64,000 nt of DNA, taken from positions 25,001,047 through 25,065,046 of the forward strand of contig OX463781.1 of NCBI GenBank assembly GCA_949825025.1. The letters run 5' to 3'. The stretch comes from Siphlonurus alternatus. Taxonomy: Eukaryota > Arthropoda > Insecta > Ephemeroptera > Siphlonuridae. The stretch's first letter is position 1, and each line of letters begins with the position of its first letter. The notes under the pieces are model-generated. The model was not told where the DNA came from. It ran no database searches and was given only the letters and a program-made list of their open reading frames with translations. Position numbers and translations under genes: made by a program. Below are positions 35,807-47,055 of the stretch, piece after piece.

Positions 35807-36868
35807 GTCAGTACAAAATACATTAATATTAATACATCCTGTTCACTGTTCACTAATTCTACCAAGCATGAGACTTGTTCGAGTCCTAAATTTCAGACAA
35901 GGGTTGGATTACCCTGAAATTATTCTTTTTAACATTTTTTATCTGTTTTTTTTTATGATATTGATAGATATATAATAGATCAGATGGTGTTGCACATCAA
36001 TTATTTAAATAATTGAGCAATCTTTAATTGATATAATATATCGTCACCTCAGAATTCAAGTCACAAAACTACAAAAAATTTGATGCAACTCTAAACCATA
36101 TCTCACTAGATCATAAGGGTCAAAGTTCCAGCAATTTATTTTGTAGTTAAGTGATTTACATTGAGGCGACAATATTTTACGCTTGCGTGTGACGTCAGAT
36201 CGGGAGTTTCAACAGTTGTCCGCCAGTCGTCGATGGTGGACTGGTGGAGCTACGCAATGTATAAGCATAGGACAAGATATTAAAAAATTATTTAAAAATA
36301 TATAAAGAAAAGATTCTAAATTCTGAGGTGAGCAAAAGTTTGTAAATTTTATTTTAAACATTTTGTTCACCTCACATTTTTTATTTTCATTTTAATTAAA
36401 TTATAATGTATTTTTTTAATCTTTTGCCTGCATGCAGAATTTTCTACCAATACCCCAGCATGGCTGCCTGCGCGCATGTTTTCACTCAGCCCCTGTAAAG
36501 TAGACTGATTGTGTTGCTCATGCAACCGCCTTATATTCTAGTTGCTAATGGACAATCTGCATATACTATAATTATGTTTTTTTTACTACAGAAAATGAGT
36601 ACAGGGGGCCAAATTATGATACAGTACTTTTTTTTTTTTTTTTTTCATTTTTGCAATAAAAAATTGTTATGCAGGTTGTTTGTTCATTCATGATTTATAC
36701 TGCTATTTTTTGCATTGATATTAGCAGTAATAATTATACTGTATATATTATAAACTATGTGTATATATTGTAAAATATGTATACTGTAATTATTGCATCA
36801 GCTTGATCAGCTTTAAGTGTTTTTTTATGTGTTTCATCATTTAATTTGAGCCCTGCTGGATAAACAGT

Positions 36869-36957
36869 CACTACGTTCACATGACGGTGTTTAATACATA
36901 TCCGTTGACGACGCCTCATAAGAATAACATTGACTGTCGTCAACGAATACTGCATAT
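36869..36957. mobile_element. Diverged hairpin MITE, CACTACGTT family
   Basis: CACTACGTTCACATGACGGT and the following bases match the hairpin at 44761-44871, but the right end is diverged or truncated. Confidence 0.6.
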
Positions 36958-37507
36958 ATATTAAACATCTTCATGTGTACATAGTAATTGTTGCACTGTA
37001 AAAACATATTTTACTCAAATGCTGAATGAGCAATTAGAAACGAAAAATTTTATTGGCTTAATCGAAAGAAGGGGTAAAAATATGACGTTGTGAATTGTTT
37101 CAGATTTTTTTGTGACCTATAACTAATTTTAATTAATTAATTAAGTTGCATTATTTTGAGAGTGCCGCCTCTCGTGACGCCTCTGACGTCACACCATTCT
37201 TGTACTTTTGCACTATAGATGAGATTAGGTGAGAACATGCAGGTATGAAAATCAAAATGGCTGGCGCCACGTTTGAAATTCCCCGCCTCAAATTTTTGAA
37301 GTTTTAATGTGGGTTACGTTTGATCAATTTTAGCTTTATTTTGTTCGCATACCACTGGAAACTATGGTTGAAATATGATTTAAAACTTCTATCGTGCTCT
37401 AATATTGTTTAATACGTAAAAAGTAGAAAATTATGAGAGACTAACATCTTACATCAAATTAGTTTGCTTTTTTCCTTTAAATAAAATAATTTGCTGATAC
37501 CTGGTGT

Positions 37508-37585
37508 GCTAGTGGGTTAGCTCAGTGGTAAACGCATCAGACTTCAAATTTTGTGGTTGCGGGTTCGATTCTGTCTTCCGGCGAG
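37508..37585 (+). repeat. tRNA-like module in left arm of palindrome
   Basis: GGGTTAGCTCAGTGGTAAAC is a good A box and GCGGGTTCGATTCTGTC a good B box. The anticodon loop region reads CTTCAAA but the stem does not pair well, so this is not a functional tRNA. The inverted copy on the minus strand at 38163-38240 differs at a few positions. Confidence 0.65.
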
Positions 37586-37892
37586 TTTTTCAGTTTTTAT
37601 AAGTACATTTTTTTTCTTTAATTTTAATATATTTATGAATTCTAAATTTATAAAATGTGGTTAAAATATGGATTACAGCTACTATCAATCGTAATTGATA
37701 ACTTTTTAATAGTAAAGAGAGGGAACAATATTAATAAAAAATTACTTCACTTTTTCGCGTTCCAATAAAACATTTCTCTTACCGAGGCTCATATAGCTTA
37801 ATTAGTGTGGCACTGTACATGTGGCGGAGAAATGTTCTTTAATTAAATTAAACTAAATTAAAGGAAAGAAAAGTGTCGAGTTTAAAAAATCC

Positions 37893-37982
37893 TTCGACGT
37901 GGAGAATCAAACTCTCCACCACAAGCCAGAGTACGAGCTCTAGCTGCGTCTTCGCCACTGTGCCACACCAAGCTTCGGGACA
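37893..37982 (-). repeat. Second tRNA-like module in palindrome centre
   Basis: Read on the minus strand it contains GGTGTGGCACAGTGGCGAAG (A-box-like), AGAGCTCGTACTCTG and GGAGAGTTTGATTCTCC (T-arm/B-box-like). It has a SINE-head appearance, different from the module in the arms. Confidence 0.5.
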
Positions 37983-38742
37983 CAGTGTGAAAAATGTTTT
38001 ATTTGAACGTATAAAAGTGAAGTAATTTTTTATTAATATTGTTCCCTCTCTTTACTATTAAAAAGTTATCAATTACGACTGTAAACCATATTTTAACCAC
38101 ATTTTATAAATTTAGAATTCATAAATATATTAAAATGAAAGAAAAAAAATGTATTAATAAAAACCCGCCGGGAGAAAGAATCGAACACGCAACCACGAAA
38201 TTTGAAGTCTGATGCGTTTACCACTGAGCTAACCCACTAGCACACCAAATATCAGTAAATTATTTTATTTAAAGGAAGAAAGCAAACTAATTTGATGTAA
38301 GAAGTTAGTCTCTCATAATTTTCTACTTTTTACGTATTAAACAATATTAGAGCACGATAGAAGTTTTAAATCATATTTCAACCATATTTTTCAGTGGTAT
38401 GCGAACAAAATAAAGCTAAAATTGATCAAACGTAACCCACATTAAAACTTCAAAAATTTGAAGCGGGGAATTTCAAACGTGGCGCCAGCCATTTTGATTT
38501 TCATACCTGCATGTTCTCACCTAATCTCATCTATAGTGCAAAAGTACAAGAATGGTGTGACGTCAGAGGCGTCACGAGAGGCGGCACTCTCAAAATAATC
38601 CAACTTAATTAATTAATTAAAATTAGTTATAGGTCACAAAAAAATCTGAAAAAATTCACAACGTCATATTTTTACCCCTTCTTTCGATTAAGCCAATAAA
38701 ATTTTTCGTTTCTAATTGCTCATTGTTTATGATTTTGTGCAG

Positions 38743-38907
38743 GTTGTTTACCAACTTCTGCGTTTGTGGATTCAGAAAAATGCGTCAGCAGCAACCCTAG
38801 ACAAACTCAGCAAAGCTTTGTGGGCTGAGAATCAGAATGATGCTCTCTTCGTCCTGGCTATGGCATATGGCATTTCCTCCCCTGCTAAGGAACAAGTTGT
38901 TCTGTGA
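38743..38907 (+). CDS. imd: imd exon 4 (death domain, second half)
   Basis: Acceptor TTTTGTGCAG|, 54 codons and TGA. It reads VVYQLLRLWIQKNASAATLD followed by KLSKALWAENQNDALFVLAM, the last helices of the death domain (LL-x-x-W, then A-T-x-x-L-x-x-A-L). This is the FADD-binding module in fly IMD. The upstream intron is 2.9 kb and mostly a 1.7 kb palindrome whose end is 18 bases from this exon. A polyadenylation signal follows at 39026. Confidence 0.88.
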   Translation, partial: VVYQLLRLWIQKNASAATLDKLSKALWAENQNDALFVLAMAYGISSPAKEQVVL

Positions 38908-39025
38908 AGTGAAGAAACTTATGCGTGGAAGTAGCTGCGCTACAAGTGACAAGTTGCTGTGCTTAATTTGTAGCATATGATACTGCATATCTTATCATAT
39001 TTTTTTTTTCAAAGTTTACCGTTCA

Positions 39026-39031
39026 AATAAA
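39026..39031 (+). terminator. imd polyadenylation signal
   Basis: AATAAA about 120 bases after the imd stop codon, followed by an A-run at 39045-39053. It is the first canonical signal downstream. Confidence 0.55.
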
Positions 39032-39039
39032 TACAGTAA

Positions 39040-39428
39040 TGGTGAAAAAAAAAACTTTTGCTCAAGATTACAATAGCATACGTTCTGATTTCTGATGAGC
39101 TAAAACTTAATTTGAGCCTTCTAACAAAGGTTAAACCCTGGCAGAAAACTTCGCGAGCGTGGCTTGTGCTGTAGAGAATGTTTGATTTTCAGCTCTAAAG
39201 TTTTGAAATCCACATTTACATGGCTCATAGGCCACACCAAACAAAATTCTACATTTTAACCTTATAATAATGGCAGATGGAGGACATACACAAGATATAA
39301 ATGGACATCCTCATTTTGTCAGTACATTATTTTTCTATGCAAATTAAATACTAACCTCAATGTTCCAAATCCAAACAGTTATTATAGTACACACTTTTTT
39401 TTTTTTACTTTATTATTATTATTATTAT
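39040..39428. other. Intergenic DNA after imd
   Basis: AT-rich, no recognised gene; ends in poly-T and (TTA)n at 39392-39428, which begins the next repeat. Confidence 0.4.
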
Positions 39429-39429
39429 T

Positions 39430-39800
39430 CGGATTTGTTAACTCCCAACCTAGTTGGGGTGGTTAAGCGCCAGCACCGAGCCCAATTGGGCCAAGATGAA
39501 GGCGCCCGCTGGTCCTGTTGGGGATGTTACGATTTATTATTATTATTATTATTCCAGTTTTTTATCTCCCAACCTAGTTGGGGTGGTTAAGCGCCAGCAC
39601 CGGGCCCAATTGGGCCAAGATGAAGGCGCCCGCTGGTCCTGTTGGGGATGTTACAATCCAGCGTCTCCTACTCAGCTGCAGGCAATGAGGGCTTCCCGGG
39701 TACACCCGCAAATAGCCCATCACACAGCCTTTCGGGCAGGTCCTCTCCTAGGCGCGGTGGGACACATTTCCGCTAGCACTCTAGCGGAAATGTGTGTATT
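39430..39800 (+). repeat. SINE-like interspersed repeat, two partial copies with (TTA)n tails
   Basis: GGTGGTTAAGCGCCAGCACC and about 80 following bases occur at about 39463 and again at about 39583, the second copy running on to a hairpin (TTTCCGCTAGCACTCTAGCGGAAA, about 39768-39791). TTA microsatellites lie before, between and after. Frames here (39360-39843) are repeat translations. Family unknown; higher GC than surroundings. Confidence 0.65.
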
Positions 39801-40075
39801 ATTATTATTTTTATTATTATTATTTTTTTTTTTTAGGTACTAATCTTGCAATTAACACTTCAAACATGTGTTGTTCAAGACCATAGTAAATGTTATAAGA
39901 AAAATGTGTACTGGGGTCAAATGCCCAACAAATCATTATAATTTACTAACCTCAATCCTAAAGTGACAGTGACAGTATATGTTATAGTTATTATAAATAT
40001 ACAGCACATAGGAAAGGCCCTGATGTTAAAAAAACACCTAAAATAAAAAATGTAACGGAACTTAAGTGTAAGTGT

Positions 40076-40161
40076 ATGTACAGTACGCCGAGGCAAAAGT
40101 GGCTTCCTCAACACACTTTGCATTGTTGAGGAAGCCACTTTCGCCGTGGCGTACTGTACAT
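40076..40161. mobile_element. Small hairpin MITE
   Basis: ATGTACAGTACGCCGAGGC paired with its near complement, with an inner perfect stem GTGGCTTCCTCAACA / TGTTGAGGAAGCCAC. Confidence 0.85.
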
Positions 40162-40164
40162 AGG

Positions 40165-41118
40165 TAATAAATAGGTATTGAAAGTTTGTAATATGCTCCC
40201 AAATCTAACTATTCGAAAGTCAATTTTAATAGCAATAATAAAAAAAAAAAAAAAAAAAAAACATGGAAACATTGTAAAAATATATAAAAATAGCATATTA
40301 TTATTATAATATAATATATTATTAAATTATTATTAATTGATAGTATATATATTTTTTTTTATTCATTTTAAATAAACATGATACATTTCATTTATACAAA
40401 AAGACATTTATACCTCAATGAGCTAAAGCTCGAGAAGAGGAATTTTAATAATACTTTTTCATTAATTTTTAATATTGTCATCAAAACTAGCTGAATTTTT
40501 TGTTATTAGATCTTAATTGTGGGAGCATGTTTTACAGATTTTCCCCATCGATTATTACATAAGCCCATCAGTTTTCATCAAATTAATTACTAGAAAACAT
40601 ACGGTATATAGCTGTTATACAATTTTGGCATTTCAACCAATCACTGTTTTATTTGAATGGGGTCTTATTATAGTCTTTAATTACAATTTGTGTCACATTT
40701 AATCTGTTTTTTTGTCATTTGTAATGTCTTCAGTCATTGGGAGAAAGTTTGAACGAAGAATCTCACTGGCTGAATTAACACAAGCCGAAGTACATGCACC
40801 CGAGCACCTCCGACGAAAACCTAAATTAATTTAACACAAAGTGTGGAAATTGAGGGCTCAACATGTGTGTGATGAAATTGATTATTTTAATATCTGCATT
40901 TACTTTCATTTTGAATGGTTGATCGTCTTCCATTGGGATAAGTAGTGTTTAGTTTTAGTTCAATCACTTAAAACTTTAAACTTTCACTTAAATCTGATAT
41001 TATAATTAATATTTTGCAAAATAGTCTATATAATATATATATATATATGAAGATGACATATATATAGTAATTTTTTTTTTTTTTTTTTTTATATCAAAGA
41101 GAATTTGTCAGAGATTTG
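40165..41118. other. AT-rich intergenic DNA
   Basis: Nothing recognised apart from poly-A (about 40240-40261) and AT microsatellite stretches (41035-41050). Confidence 0.4.
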
Positions 41119-41119
41119 A

Positions 41120-41215
41120 AGGTCGACCGAGTGGTCTACGGGGATAAGGCGCTCGCCGCCGCGATTGCACAGAGAGATGTGGGTTCGAGTCCCACCTCGG
41201 AAGACTATTAAATTT
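41120..41215 (+). repeat. tRNA-like SINE head
   Basis: GGTCGACCGAGTGGTCTACG (A box) and GTGGGTTCGAGTCCCAC (perfect T arm/B box) separated by a long tRNA-Ser/Leu-like middle. The acceptor stem does not close, so this is a tRNA-derived repeat rather than a gene. Confidence 0.6.
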
Positions 41216-41896
41216 TCTGACAGGTTTTATTTTCTTGTCTTGGCGGGTAAACACGGTAGAAGTTTAAATATATATATATAGATATATATATATTGGAGCT
41301 GTACACGGTACTTCACAGTTACTTGCTTTTTGGTGTTCTGACCATTTTATTCAAATATATTTATAACAATAATAGGAATAACAATATTTTAAGATAAAAA
41401 ATGGGAGGGATGTATGTGTTGCTCAAATTAATAGTTTTGATAATTGCTAAGATGTATTTTATAAACAATGTACCTTATGAAGAAAATTTCGTTACAATTT
41501 TTTTAAATTTTTATTCATTATGTTTGATCTAATAAATTGAATAAATAATTCTAAATTTTCCGTAAGGGACAATTTTTTATATTTATTACTGGATCCTCCC
41601 CTCTGGCAAAACACACATTATTATATTAATTTTTTTTACTGTTAATACTGATAATTTTAAAAAGCTTAAATTAAATATAACAATGAAGTTGTATTATTAT
41701 TCCAATTTACTTTATGTACAGTTGAGCAGCGGTTCTAGTTCTAATTAGCCTAAAGCGGATTGGTGAATAAAATGAATTTTATTTACTGTATACTTTTAAA
41801 AAATTTAATATACATAAATATATTAATCATGTAGATGTTATATGTTTATTATTAAGTTATATTTTTATTTATAATATTATATGGATGTCTTCATAT

Positions 41897-42280
41897 TGTC
41901 ACGGAGCGGCTGGTTGCACCACTCCGTGTGTATCTTGAACGGGATCTTCCCGTGGATGGGAACAAGGATGCAGACTCGATGATTTTGTGGATCCACTTTA
42001 ATTAATTAATATAGTAATACATGCGACCGAGCCCGGCAGGGCCGGCCGCCAGGAGTACAATAATTATAAGTATTTGTATTCTTTCAGAGAACCCAGTGAC
42101 CAAGTCACGGGGCGGCTTATATAACTCCCAAACGTGAAGTGTCAGCAAAACCTGCAGGCCATTGCACTGCCATGCTGATGCGGCGTCTAGACGCATCAGC
42201 ATTGCGTGCATAACCAAAGAGCTGCACTTCCGCGTTACTTAATAAATTACTATTATTTTTAACTAAACCGCCACGTGACA
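41897..42280 (-). repeat. Long terminal repeat (3', complete)
   Basis: 384 bases bounded by the inverted pair TGTCAC/GTGACA. Confidence 0.85.
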
Positions 42281-43694
42281 CTACTCCCCCCTTACGAAAA
42301 CATTGGTCCACCAATGTGTTTAAAGAAAATTATCCTACCCTTCAAAATTTAATTTTATTTCTCCCATTAATGATGTTAAAATGAATTATACATACACAAA
42401 ATATTATTTAAAATAAATGTCAAACAATGCAGGTGCTAATTAAACAGCAAAACACAATTAAGCCACATTCAAAATATATTAATAAAATAATAACCTTCGC
42501 ATTATTCCATAACAAACATTATATTATATTCGTAAATATCATGCAATGTAAAATAATTAACTTCATAAAATTCATAAATAGAAATAAATAAGTAAACATT
42601 ATACTGTATAATATCTCATTAATAACATTAAGTGGCTGTGCAAGAGTTATCTTTAAGCACAATAATGCAACCTGACAAAGCCGACCAATTATTATCTACT
42701 TGATGAACAAACAAATCAATTTCTAATCAATCATGCCATTGTTTTTTGACAAATGCAAAAATTATTACAATTATGTAATTATGAAAATAAATAAATTTCA
42801 AATAGCAAATAAAACTCCATTAAGAAAACAAGACTATTTTCAGCTTAGTTAAATAAAATAATGGGGAACTAAATAATAATGGGCTGACTTCTCTTGAGTC
42901 GCCAAATAATAAAAATCATCATACTCTTCATAATAATCATCATCATAAATCATAATAATATAATAATATAAATAAATCTTCCCATTTAATAATGAACTTA
43001 ATTCAAATTAGCTCATAAACCGAATGGAGTTTACGCTGCTTATAATTATTCATAATAAAAACCAAAACAAACTAATGGCATGATTTCAAAAACAATTTCA
43101 AAAAATTTACCAAAAAGTCCAAAAACAATAAATAAATTTATAATAACACTGATAAAAAACATAATTTTCAAAATTCTTGGGTGGGTCGGGGGAGTAGAAC
43201 ATTATGATTTAAGTGAACAATGCAAAAATGATCTAAATTAATTTGAAGCTTAAAATTTTAAATTTACATTAAATGATTTAGAGAAAAAAAACAAACAAAT
43301 TTACGGGGACGTTGCATTTCACTTACAAGATATATGTATGAACAACACTCCTGGTACAGCGTGCGTGGTTGGGGAGATGAGGTTCGGTCCATGGAGACGG
43401 ATTTAGGCCGTAGTCGTATGGGAAGACGGATGACGCCAATCAGGAACCAGGCCGTAGAAGTCTGCTCTGCAGAGTCGTGGCTGACAAATCCTTGAACCTT
43501 TTCGGCGACGAAAATGCTGGATCGACTGCCGCTCTGCTTATCTCATCCGTCGAGTTTGTGTAGGCAATTGTAGTTATGATGTAGCAAGGTAGAACTTTCA
43601 AATTTTGAAATTCTCGCTCCTCTGGATGACAGTTGTTCCCGTCCGGTGTAAACGAACCAGACATGTCCACGGTGTTATCCGGAACCTCCACCAA

Positions 43695-43989
43695 TGTCAC
43701 GGAGCGGCTGGTTGCACCACTCCGTGTGTATCTTGAACGGGATCTTCCCGTGGATGGGAACAAGGATGCAGACTCGATGATTTTGTGGATCCACTTTAAT
43801 TAATTAATATAGTAATACATGCGACCGAGCCCGGCAGGGCCGGCCGCCAGGAGTACAATAATTATAAGTATTTGTATTCTTTCAGAGAACCCAGTGACCA
43901 AGTCACGGGGCGGCTTATATAACTCCCAAACGTGAAGTGTCAGCAATACCTGCAGGCCATTGCACTGCTATGCTGATGCGGCGTCTAGA
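43695..43989 (-). repeat. Long terminal repeat (5', truncated)
   Basis: Matches 295 of the 384 bases of the other LTR and stops abruptly after GCGTCTAGA. Confidence 0.85.
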
Positions 43990-44205
43990 AAAAATAGAAC
44001 TTCCATGTTAAATTGGTCAACTTTAAAAATTAATAACTCGAAAACTAGCTCGTTTTTGTATACCTGATATTTTACCTACTGATAGAGGATGTAGAGGAGA
44101 ACACTTTAAATTTTTTTCATAATTTTTATGAATGGGATTTTTTTAGCATTGGGCCAGCTGATCCGTATTATCTCTACCTTAATAGGCGAGATAAACTTTG
44201 GAATG
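43990..44205. repeat. Arm of a foldback family
   Basis: ACTTCCATGTTAAATTGGTC ... AGCATTGGGCCAGCTGATCC closely resembles one arm of the palindromes at 49748-50561 and 52030-52380. It truncates the LTR at 43989. Confidence 0.7.
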
Positions 44206-44760
44206 TTTTACATAATTATAGTTAAAGTTAAATATTGTTTGATAGTCAAATTTGTATAATAAATATTCTGTGTAATTTAAAAAATTATTGTAAATTGTTT
44301 GACCTTAAATTGTTGCATTAAAACATTGACTTATTATTAATATACAATTGGGTATTCTTTACATAAAAATCTTTCCTGATCTATTATTATAAAACAATAT
44401 AGATAGGTATTTTTTAATGGTAAAAAATAAATCTATATTATCCTGCTTTCCAAGGAGTTTTTGTCTGAGGTACTGATCAAACTGAGGGCATAGCTTTTGC
44501 TTGGATTAACTTTTAGCCATCTCTGTGTGTAGCTGGTCTATGCATATAGTGTGTTATTAGAAGGTTTAAGTGCGGGAGGTAGGAATTTAGTACATTTTGA
44601 ATAAAGGTAAAATACATTAATTCATTCATATCATGTTTGTAGCCTAATATTTAGAGCCAAAATGTTCCAGGTATACAACAACATTCAACAAGAAATTTAT
44701 AAATAATGACCTGTACCCAAGTCTCAAAAAGTGCATTTTCAATATATCCCAGGAAACACT

Positions 44761-44871
44761 CACTACGTTTACATGATGGTGTTTAATACGGATCCGTTGA
44801 CGACGGATAATGTTATTCTTATGAGGCGTCGTCAACAGATCCGTATTAAACACCATCATGTAAACGTAGTG
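44761..44871. mobile_element. Perfect hairpin MITE
   Basis: CACTACGTTTACATGATGGT... and its complement cover almost the entire 111 bases. The small frames on both strands here are artefacts. Confidence 0.9.
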
Positions 44872-44879
44872 ATTAGGTG

Positions 44880-46670
44880 TCAAAAATGGTTGGACCGGTA
44901 CTATATAAGAACTGTTTACTAAGCTGGATCAACACTGGACAGAGTTGTATTTACTGGGAAATGTCAAACAATTGAACTTTAATCGTAATCAGTGATTAAA
45001 ACGGGCCAGTTACAGAGCACTGTACTGTTAAAGACATTAAAATTTTCTATTAAAAGTATTAGATTTAATTTATTTTTTTATTTTTTGTGAATTTTCAAAT
45101 CAGTTGCAATGATATAAGCAATTTAATTTTCTTACTATAATGTGCTGTTAACAGTGTGCTGTGACATCATTCCTAAATTGCTATGTTCCATGATAAATTT
45201 CAATTTCTACTTGCACCACTGCAATTTTTTCTAAACTAAACAATTGAAAAAGTTGCTGCAATTTATATATTGATTGTAAATTTAGAATAATACAAATCTA
45301 ATTTAATCGGAATGTTTTTTTTTTTTTTTATTTCAAAAATCATTGCTCACAAAGCAGTTACATGATGTGTTTTGCTAAAATGCAACTCACTGAATGGTAC
45401 ACAAACACTGATTCATGTTAGTATACAGAGGGAAAAGCGAATTTATGTATTGTTCCTTTGCTTGCAAGTAGGTCTGGAATTGCAGAGACAACTTTTTTTT
45501 TCATTTTTTATTTTTTTGATTTTTATGACCTACAAACACAATATATTTAGGAGGAGGGGGGGGGGTATCCTCTCATCAAGAATCTTCAAGAGTAATTTAA
45601 AAATTTTAAGTGAAAAGCTGACTACATGGTATTATGCAGATATAATTAAGCCAAAAATTGACCAGCATTACCATTCCTTCCTTATAAACAAGCAAGGTAT
45701 TTATTGATGATACAGTATTCACAGTTAAACAGAAAAATTATATGGTTATATAAAACGTAGCACAAAAATGCCCTACAAACAGTCTTTATATCAAAATCTA
45801 CAACTAAAAAAAAAGTTACTTTGGAAAAAATGGGGAAATGATTAATATAATTACAATAAATACCCCAGTACTAAAGGAGAAAATATTTCTTACACATTGA
45901 GCCAAAATTATTAGCAATACAAATATTGTGTAGAAAGCAACATAAGTACAGTATTATAGTCTCCATCAAATTTAGTGAAACAGAGCGTGAACCAATAGCT
46001 CTGTCCCACATGTTATGACCAACTAGTACAATAATTAATTAAAATCATTATTTTCTGCAACAATTATTTAAAAAGAACACTTTCTTCTGGTTAAAAAGAT
46101 AAATTTAGATCCCTGTTGAAATCTTAACAACACTATTGTAGCTACTATTGTTAAAAAATAAAAGTACTTAATTAATATTATATGGAATTTGGACGAAGCA
46201 AAACTTCTTTCAATGCAAATTTCATCAATATTCCGGCAGCCTTGTAAATTTCACTGATGCTTGAAAGGAAAATCAAGTGAAAACTATTTAATTGTTAATG
46301 TTTGAAATAGAAAATGCAGGCATTATATAACTTCAAGAAATGTTGTTGTTTTGTTATGTTGTCCAAAAATGGAATTTTCAAATTATTCATAATGCTCCTT
46401 GGGGCTCCAGTCAGTATACCAGGCACCCCAAATGATTATTCAATAAAAGTCTTTTAATTCACTTCCTTGACACATAACAAAAATTAGGATATACTTGTAC
46501 ATTAAAAATTTATCTTTATATCAAATGTTATTTTCAAAACTTTACTTGTGTATGTTAAAACTTGGGTATATAATATAAGTAATAAAACAAAAATAAATGA
46601 AAAATGTATAAAAATACTTTTGGATGTTGGAAATCTACTCAAATCCACAAATGTCTCATTAGTGGACCAA
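44880..46670. other. Intergenic DNA and kinase 3' UTR
   Basis: AT-rich, no recognised gene. The kinase 3' UTR and polyadenylation site must lie here on the minus strand; I cannot choose among the several possible signals. The plus frame at 45372-45707 shows no family similarity. Confidence 0.4.
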
Positions 46671-46814
46671 TCAGTTGAGGCCCAGACCCATCTCGGTGTT
46701 TTCAATTGTCTGGTCACTTTCTTGGTTCAGAACTTTCTTAAATATGGCTGCCTCACACAGCTCAAAGCTTGATGCAAGCTCTGACAGATCTTTGTTGGCA
46801 TCGATTTCAAGCAC
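46671..46814 (-). CDS. dnk: Deoxynucleoside kinase, last exon
   Basis: Acceptor GTTATCAG|, 47 codons and TGA. VLEIDANKDLSEL is the C-terminal beta strand of the family (fly dNK has VLVLDADLNLE here), followed by FELCEAAIFKKVL, also family-like, and an acidic tail. It is separated from exon 4 by a 5.6 kb intron of (TA)n repeats and palindromes. Phase 0 on both sides. Confidence 0.88.
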   Translation of the reverse strand: MLEIDANKDLSELASSFELCEAAIFKKVLNQESDQTIENTEMGLGLN

Positions 46815-46847
46815 CTGATAACACAAGACAATCAATGAATTATAACA

Positions 46848-46948
<101 letters not shown>

Positions 46949-46989
46949 CCATGTCAAGAAATACAGAAATACATACAATAAAATGAAAT

Positions 46990-47051
<62 letters not shown>

Positions 47052-47055
<4 letters not shown>

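Larger units (their letters stand above)
37025..38724. mobile_element. 1.7 kb palindrome in the last imd intron
   Basis: AATGAGCAATTAGAAACG at 37025 and its complement ending at 38724. The arms (about 760 bases each) are near-identical inverted copies; the central 200 bases (about 37790-37985) are not paired in full. Each arm holds a tRNA-like module (37508-37585; 38163-38240) and the centre a third. No transposase frame. The flanks show no clear target duplication. Confidence 0.85.
41897..43989 (-). mobile_element. Non-autonomous LTR retrotransposon, minus orientation
   Basis: Direct repeats at 41897-42280 and 43695-43989 are nearly identical; the complete one runs TGTCAC to GTGACA. On the minus strand the right-hand LTR (5') is followed at once by TGGTGGAGGTTCCGG (43693-43679), a PBS-like sequence. 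The left-hand LTR (3') is preceded by the polypurine tract AAGGGGGGAGTAG (42293-42281), and the LTR has a TATATAAG box. The 1.4 kb interior has no gag or pol; the minus-strand frame at 43440-43763 runs into the LTR and is not a known protein. The 5' LTR is truncated at 43989 by another repeat. Confidence 0.85.

Noticed and set aside
39360..39843. 76- and 129-aa frames
   Set aside because: Translations of a SINE-like repeat and its TTA microsatellites.
41120..41215. tRNA-Ser/Leu gene
   Set aside because: A and B boxes are good but the acceptor stem does not close and the anticodon arm is poor; better read as a SINE head. The same applies to 32953, 37508 and 38163-38240.
43440..43763. 107-aa minus-strand protein in the LTR element
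   Set aside because: It runs across the LTR, PBS and interior and resembles no gag or pol segment.
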